DNA of 64,000 nucleotides, taken from NCBI GenBank assembly GCA_963665555.2, contig OY762308.1:186001-250000 (forward strand). The letters are read 5' to 3'. Both the position numbers and the translations under genes were made by a program. Of the stretch, positions 59,459-64,000 are shown one piece after another. Every line of letters begins with the position of its first letter. The first letter of the stretch is position 1. The notes beneath the pieces are model-generated. The model was not told where the DNA came from. It searched no databases and saw nothing but the letters and a program-made list of their open reading frames with translations. The DNA is from CAXXXW01 sp963665555. GTDB lineage: Bacteria > Pseudomonadota > Alphaproteobacteria > Thalassobaculales > Thalassobaculaceae.

Positions 59459-60751
59459 TCAGCCCTCGCCGGAGCGGGCGGGTTCGCGCACCATGCGCAG
59501 CAGGACCAGGCCGACCAGCCAGAAGATCAGGATCGTCGCCATGCCGGCGCGCTGGCTGTCGAACCACAGCGTGACCCAGCCGAACAGCAGCGGGCCGACG
59601 AAGCTGGTGGACTTGCCGGAGAAGGCGTAGAGGCCGAACATCTCCGCGCGCATGTGCGCCGGCGCCAGCCGCGCCATCAGCGTGCGGCTGGCCGACTGCA
59701 CCGGGCCGACGAACACGCACAGCGCCAGCCCGAACACCCAGAACCACAGCACGCTGTCCACCATGAGCACGGCGGCGGCGAACACCGAGAGGCCCACCAG
59801 CGAGACCTCGATGGTCCGCCGCGAGCCGACCCGGTCGTCCAGCCAGCCGAGCGCGAAGGCGCCGATCCCCGCCGTCACGTTCATGGCGATGCCGAACTGG
59901 ATGATCTCGGCGAAGCCCATGCCCAGCGTCCCGGCGGCGTAGAGGCCGCCGATCTGGAACAGCGTCGCCAGGCCGTCGGCGTAGATCATCCGCGCCAGCA
60001 GGAAGATCGCGATGTTCTTGTAGTCGCGCAGGCTCCGCAGCGTCTTCCACAGCGCGAGCAGGCCGGAGCGGACCGCCTCCCCCGCCGCGACTCCCGAACG
60101 CGCGCCGTCGGGCACCCAGGCGAGGTAGGGCCAGCCGAAGACGATCCACCACAGCGCCACCACGATCGCCGTCGCGCGCACATGCTCGGCCTGCGACTTG
60201 TCGAGGCCGAAGGGCGGCGTCTCGGCCTGGACCAGGCCGAACAGGCAGAGCACGAGGCACGCGATCGCGCCCACGTATCCCGCGCCCCAGCCCCAGCCGC
60301 CGGTCCGGCCCATCCGCTCCGGCGCCGCCACGTTGGGCAGGCTGGCGTTGTAGAAGACCGTCGCGATCTCGAAACACAGGACCGCCACCGCCACCAGGAC
60401 GAGCGCCAGCGGAATCGCCGAGCGGTCCGGCTCCGCGAACCACAACAGCGCCGTCGCCGCGACGCAGCCCACCGAAAGCAGGGCGATCCAGGGCTTGCGC
60501 CGGCCGCCGCGGTCCGCGATCGCGCCGAGGATCGGGCTCAGGATCGCCACCGCGAAGCCCGCGGCCGCCATCGTCTGGCTCCACAGGAACGCGCCCTCGA
60601 TCTCGTCGCCGACGATCCCCTGGGCGAAATAGGCGGAGAACACGAAGGTGACGATTATCGTGGAGAACGGCGAGTTGGCCCAGTCGAACAGGCACCAGGA
60701 AAAAACGGCGCGGCGGTCCGTTCCCGCCGCGCCCGGTTCGCGTCCGTTCAT
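59459..60751 (-). CDS. MFS transporter (UMF1-type)
   Basis: A 430-residue permease with about 12 membrane helices. The N-terminal FSWCLFDWANSPFSTII and LSPILGAIADRGGRRKPWIAL (loop 2-3 basic motif), the middle VFYNASLPNVAAPERMGR loop and GYLLFG-like C-terminal helices match the UMF1/Atg22-like MFS group, where members export amino acids or are unassigned. Its ATG overlaps the stop of the glutamate dehydrogenase gene by 4 bases (ATGA), so the two are co-transcribed, which suggests transport of a glutamate-related compound; this is inference. Confidence 0.9.
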   Translation of the reverse strand: MNGREPGAAGTDRRAVFSWCLFDWANSPFSTIIVTFVFSAYFAQGIVGDEIEGAFLWSQTMAAAGFAVAILSPILGAIADRGGRRKPWIALLSVGCVAATALLWFAEPDRSAIPLALVLVAVAVLCFEIATVFYNASLPNVAAPERMGRTGGWGWGAGYVGAIACLVLCLFGLVQAETPPFGLDKSQAEHVRATAIVVALWWIVFGWPYLAWVPDGARSGVAAGEAVRSGLLALWKTLRSLRDYKNIAIFLLARMIYADGLATLFQIGGLYAAGTLGMGFAEIIQFGIAMNVTAGIGAFALGWLDDRVGSRRTIEVSLVGLSVFAAAVLMVDSVLWFWVFGLALCVFVGPVQSASRTLMARLAPAHMRAEMFGLYAFSGKSTSFVGPLLFGWVTLWFDSQRAGMATILIFWLVGLVLLRMVREPARSGEG

Positions 60752-63700
60752 GCCGCCCCTTCCCCCAGCAACGCGCGGAACCGGCCGTTCGCCACGGCCA
60801 GCATCGCGAGGTCGATCCCGTCGGCCGCCCGCAGGTCCTCCACCAGCCGGTCCGCCCGTCCCGCCTCGTCGCCCCGGCCGTCGAGCCAGGCCGCGATGGA
60901 AACTTCGGGATCGGACGCGCACCCGCCGGCGGTCTCCAGCACGTTCCGCGCCAGCGTCGTCTGGTGAGTGTACAGGTCCTCGATGACGGCGGAAACCGCC
61001 ATCTTGCGCCAGTGCGTCTCGGCCGGAAGCGCGGCGGCCCGCTCGCGCAGCCAGTCGAGGGCGAAGCGGGAGCCGGCGGCGAACCAGGTCTCCGCGACGC
61101 GCCGGGCCGGCTCGCCGGTACGGGTCGAGAGGCGGGCGACCTCGCAGCCCGGGGCGAGCAGGGCCGCCCCGGCGACGGCGCGCGCCAGGTCCTCCGGCAC
61201 GCCGTCGGCCACGTGGCGCGCCGCCTCGCGGTCCACCTTGCGCCGCTCGAACGCGCTCATCGTCTCGTCGAGGCAGTCGCGCAGCGCCGCGATCCCGCCC
61301 GCGTAGGCGTCCCCGACCCGCGCGAGGTCGAGCGGGCGGCGCTCGTGGCGCAGCATCCAGACCGCGCCCCGCTCGGCGAGCCGGCGGAGTTCGTGCAGCA
61401 TCGCGGTCTGCGCGCGGGCCGGCACGGCGTTGTCGAGCGCCTCGACCCGGCCCCACAGGGCGCGGATGCCGAACACGTCGCGGGCCGCGATATAGGCGCG
61501 GGCGATGTCCGGCGCGCTGTCGCCGGTCTGCTCCTTCACCGCGTTGACGAAGACGGCGCCGACGCGGTTGATCATGCTGTTGGCGATGTAGGTGGCGACG
61601 ATCTCGCGGCGCAGCCGGTGGCCGGCGACGCGCCCGGCGAACCGCTCTCCGAGCACGGCCGGGAAATAGCGTTCGAGGTCGTCCGTCATCGCCGGGTCGT
61701 CCGGCAGGTCGGAGGCGAGCAACTCGTCGTACAGCTCCATCTTGGCGTAGGAGAGCAGCACCGCGATCTCCGGCCGGGTGAGCGCGCCGCCCGCCTCGCG
61801 CCGCGCCTCGATCTCCTCGTCGTCGGGCAGGAACTCGATCGCCCGGTCGAGGGCGAGGTGGCCGCGCTCCAGCTGGCGCATCAGCCGGCCCTGGGCGTCG
61901 AGCACGCCCGCGCCGCGCGCCTGCGCCATGGTGAGCGCCTGGGACTGGTCGTAATTGTCCTTGAGCACCAGTTCGGCGACCGCGTCCGTCATCTCCGCCA
62001 GCAGGCCGTCGCGCTCGCTGGCCGGCAGGTCGCCGCCGGCCACCGCGTCGCCCAGCAGGATCTTGATGTTGACCTCGCGGTCGGAGGAGGCGACGCCGGC
62101 GGAGTTGTCGATCGCGTCGGTGTTGATCCGCCCGCCGGCGCGCGCGTACTCGATCCGCCCGCGCTGCGTGACGCCGAGATTGGCGCCCTCGCCGATCACC
62201 CGGGCCCGCAGGTCGCGGCCGTCCACGCGCAGCGCGTCGGTCGCCCGGTCGCCCACGTCGGCGTGGGATTCCGTCGAGCTTTTCACATAGGCGCCGATGC
62301 CGCCGAACCACAGCAGGTCGGTCTCGGCGAGCAGCATCGCGCGGATCAGCTCCGTCGGCGTGGCGGTCTCGGCCTCGATGGCGAAGGCGGCCCGGATTTC
62401 CGGCGTGAGCGCGATCGACTTGGCGCTCCGCTCGAACACGCCGCCGCCCTTCGAGATCAGGCCCGGGTCGTAGTCGGCCCAGGAGGAGCGCGGCAGTTCG
62501 AACAGCCGCTTGCGCTCGGCCCAGCCGGCGGTGGGGTCCGGGTCGGGGTCGACGAAGACATGCAGGTGGTTGAACGCGCCGCGCAGCCGGATGTGGCGCG
62601 ACAGCAGCATCCCGTTGCCGAACACGTCGCCGCTCATGTCGCCGCAGCCGACGACGGTGAAGTCCTCGTTCTGGATGTCCTTGCCGATCTCGCGGAAATG
62701 GCGCTTGACGGATTCCCAGGCCCCGCGCGCCGTGATCCCCATCTTCTTGTGGTCGTAGCCGGCCGAGCCGCCCGACGCGAAGGCGTCGTCGAGCCAGAAG
62801 CCATAGTCGCGCGCCACGCCGTTGGCGATGTCGGAGAAGGTCGCGGTGCCCTTGTCGGCGGCGACGACCAGGTAGGGGTCGTCGGCGTCGTGGCGGACCA
62901 CCCGTTCGGGCGGGACCGTGCCGTCCCCGACGATGTTGTCGGTGATGTCGAGCAGGCCGCGCATCATCGCCATGTAGCATTCGACGCCCTCGGCCTGGAA
63001 CGCCTCGCGCCCGCCCTCGGCCGGGGGCCGCTTGGCGACGAACCCGCCCTTGGAGCCGACGGGGACGATGACCGAGTTCTTGGTCATCTGCGCCTTCATC
63101 AGGCCGAGGATCTCGGTGCGGAAATCCTCGCGCCGGTCGGACCAGCGGATGCCGCCCCGCGCCACCCTTCCGCCGCGCAGGTGGACCGCCTCGACACGCG
63201 GCGAGCAGACCCAGACCTCGACCAGCGGCCGGGGCGCCGGCAGGTCCTCCACCGCCTGGCTGTCGAGCTTGAAGGAGATGGAGGGTTTCGGCCCGCCGTC
63301 CGCCGCGCGCTGGAAGAAGTTGGTGCGGAGCGTGCTCTGGACCAGGTTGAGGAAGCGGCGCAGGATGCGGTCCTCGTCCAGGTTCGCCACCTCGTCCAGC
63401 CCCTCCTCGATCCGCGCCGCCAGCGCGGCGCAATCCGCCTCGCGGCCTGCGTCGAGGTCGGGGTCGAAGCGGCGCAGGAACAGGTCGGCCAGCAGCCGGG
63501 CGAGGCCGGGATTGCCGGCCAGCGTCTCCTCCATGTAGCTCTGGGAGAAGGTGAAGCCCGCCTGGCGCAGGAACCTGGCGTAGGCGCGCACGACCGACAC
63601 CTCGCGCCAGTCGAGGCCCGCCGCCAGCACCAGCCGGTTGAAGCCGTCGTTCTCCATCCGGCCGTCCCACACGGCGGCCAGCGTCTCCCGGAAGGGCCGG

Positions 63701-64000
63701 TCGATCCGGTCGAGGTCGAGCGACGCGCCGTCGACATCGCGCGGCTCGATCCTGAAGTCGTGCAGCCAGATCGAGCCGGCGCTCTCGCGGTTGCTCACCT
63801 CGTGCGGCGTTTCGGTCAGCACGCGGGCGCCCATGTTCTCCAGCATCGGCATGATGTCGGAAAGCGGGGCGGGCGCGCCCGGCCGGAAGAACTTGAGCCT
63901 GAGCGCGCCGCCCTCCGCGCCGGACGGCCGCGACAGCCGCGTCGCCGGACCGCCGGACCCGTCCGCCTCCTCCACCGCGCCGAGGTCGCCGAGGGCCGCG
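60748..64000 (-). CDS. NAD-specific glutamate dehydrogenase, large type (partial, 5' end outside window)
   Basis: The C-terminal 1,084 codons of a GDH180-type enzyme; the frame is still open at the window edge. Family landmarks include LRTNFFQRAADGGPKPSISFKLDS, GGRVARGGIRWSDRREDFRTEI, KNSVIVPVGSKGGFVAKRPP (cofactor-lysine region), VVGCGDMSGDVFGNGMLLS and ADYDPGLISKGGGVFERSAKSI. Full members are about 1,550-1,650 residues, so roughly 500 residues lie to the right. The enzyme oxidises glutamate to 2-oxoglutarate with NAD, an amino-acid-catabolic step. The MFS gene follows with a 4-base overlap. Confidence 0.94.
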   Translation of the reverse strand, partial: AALGDLGAVEEADGSGGPATRLSRPSGAEGGALRLKFFRPGAPAPLSDIMPMLENMGARVLTETPHEVSNRESAGSIWLHDFRIEPRDVDGASLDLDRIDRPFRETLAAVWDGRMENDGFNRLVLAAGLDWREVSVVRAYARFLRQAGFTFSQSYMEETLAGNPGLARLLADLFLRRFDPDLDAGREADCAALAARIEEGLDEVANLDEDRILRRFLNLVQSTLRTNFFQRAADGGPKPSISFKLDSQAVEDLPAPRPLVEVWVCSPRVEAVHLRGGRVARGGIRWSDRREDFRTEILGLMKAQMTKNSVIVPVGSKGGFVAKRPPAEGGREAFQAEGVECYMAMMRGLLDITDNIVGDGTVPPERVVRHDADDPYLVVAADKGTATFSDIANGVARDYGFWLDDAFASGGSAGYDHKKMGITARGAWESVKRHFREIGKDIQNEDFTVVGCGDMSGDVFGNGMLLSRHIRLRGAFNHLHVFVDPDPDPTAGWAERKRLFELPRSSWADYDPGLISKGGGVFERSAKSIALTPEIRAAFAIEAETATPTELIRAMLLAETDLLWFGGIGAYVKSSTESHADVGDRATDALRVDGRDLRARVIGEGANLGVTQRGRIEYARAGGRINTDAIDNSAGVASSDREVNIKILLGDAVAGGDLPASERDGLLAEMTDAVAELVLKDNYDQSQALTMAQARGAGVLDAQGRLMRQLERGHLALDRAIEFLPDDEEIEARREAGGALTRPEIAVLLSYAKMELYDELLASDLPDDPAMTDDLERYFPAVLGERFAGRVAGHRLRREIVATYIANSMINRVGAVFVNAVKEQTGDSAPDIARAYIAARDVFGIRALWGRVEALDNAVPARAQTAMLHELRRLAERGAVWMLRHERRPLDLARVGDAYAGGIAALRDCLDETMSAFERRKVDREAARHVADGVPEDLARAVAGAALLAPGCEVARLSTRTGEPARRVAETWFAAGSRFALDWLRERAAALPAETHWRKMAVSAVIEDLYTHQTTLARNVLETAGGCASDPEVSIAAWLDGRGDEAGRADRLVEDLRAADGIDLAMLAVANGRFRALLGEGAA

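Overview
The window is a 64 kb piece of a very GC-rich alphaproteobacterial chromosome. The evidence for that group is the dcw order ftsW-murG-murC-murB-ddl-ftsQ-ftsA-ftsZ followed by lpxC, an rnhB-ccrM pair encoding a GANTC adenine methylase with a RAMA domain, a large-type NAD-glutamate dehydrogenase, and an OpgC/OpgH glucan pair. The genus cannot be fixed from sequence alone. No rRNA, CRISPR array, transposase or integrase was seen. One tRNA gene, tRNA-Ala(CGC), was found.

Layout. 1-10238 (+): peptidoglycan and division genes plus lpxC. murC and murB both appear frameshifted. 10287-12159: tRNA-Ala, a YggT-type membrane protein, folD and a DUF427 protein. 12192-20260 (-): a TRAP transporter locus with one DctP, two near-duplicate DctM permeases, one DctQ, two extra small membrane proteins and a GMC oxidoreductase; intrinsic terminators separate dctP from dctM and dctM from its twin. 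20366-21345 (-): a small toxin-antitoxin cluster (HicB/RHH-like protein, PIN toxin, AbrB antitoxin). 21399-25883 (-): CoA-transferase with acyl-CoA dehydrogenase, then dgcA-dgcN for D-glutamate use. 26065-26968 (+): an unrecognised two-gene cassette. 27010-33477: aspartate dehydrogenase, a tandem pair of ABM-domain proteins (the first broken), a gamma-glutamyltransferase-like protein, PlsC and NAD synthetase. 33493-35901 (-): GST, a HEPN gene with an unknown partner, and a DHDPS-family aldolase/lyase. 35948-39231: divergent opgC (frameshifted) and opgH. 39336-43611: PhyH dioxygenase, DsbA-like protein, M48 peptidase and aminotransferase.

Accessory DNA. 43656-45038 is a KAP-family P-loop NTPase whose C-terminal third is clearly AT-richer than the rest. 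49107-50230 is a compositionally foreign insert carrying a tiny membrane protein and a protein with two HTH-like segments; its right edge abuts a truncated PIN toxin next to a Phd-type antitoxin. 45039-45332 is non-coding and carries a 28-bp inverted repeat pair.

The rest: pyk with a small downstream gene, a flavin-type LLM oxidoreductase, and a 2OG-Fe(II) oxygenase (45333-49106). 50652-55376 (+) is a likely catabolic operon (TPP enzyme, Ldh2-type dehydrogenase, FAH hydrolase, LLM oxidoreductase). Then come Cu/Zn SOD, a PA0069-type radical SAM protein, a small coiled-coil membrane protein, rnhB, ccrM, an MFS permease and a partial NAD-glutamate dehydrogenase running off the right edge.

Glutamate, aspartate and dicarboxylate handling recurs (TRAP, DgcNA, NadX, GDH), which fits a heterotroph living on organic and amino acids. 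Four genes are interrupted by frameshifts (murC, murB, opgC, first ABM copy). Two of these are essential genes, so base errors in the assembly are a serious possibility for those.
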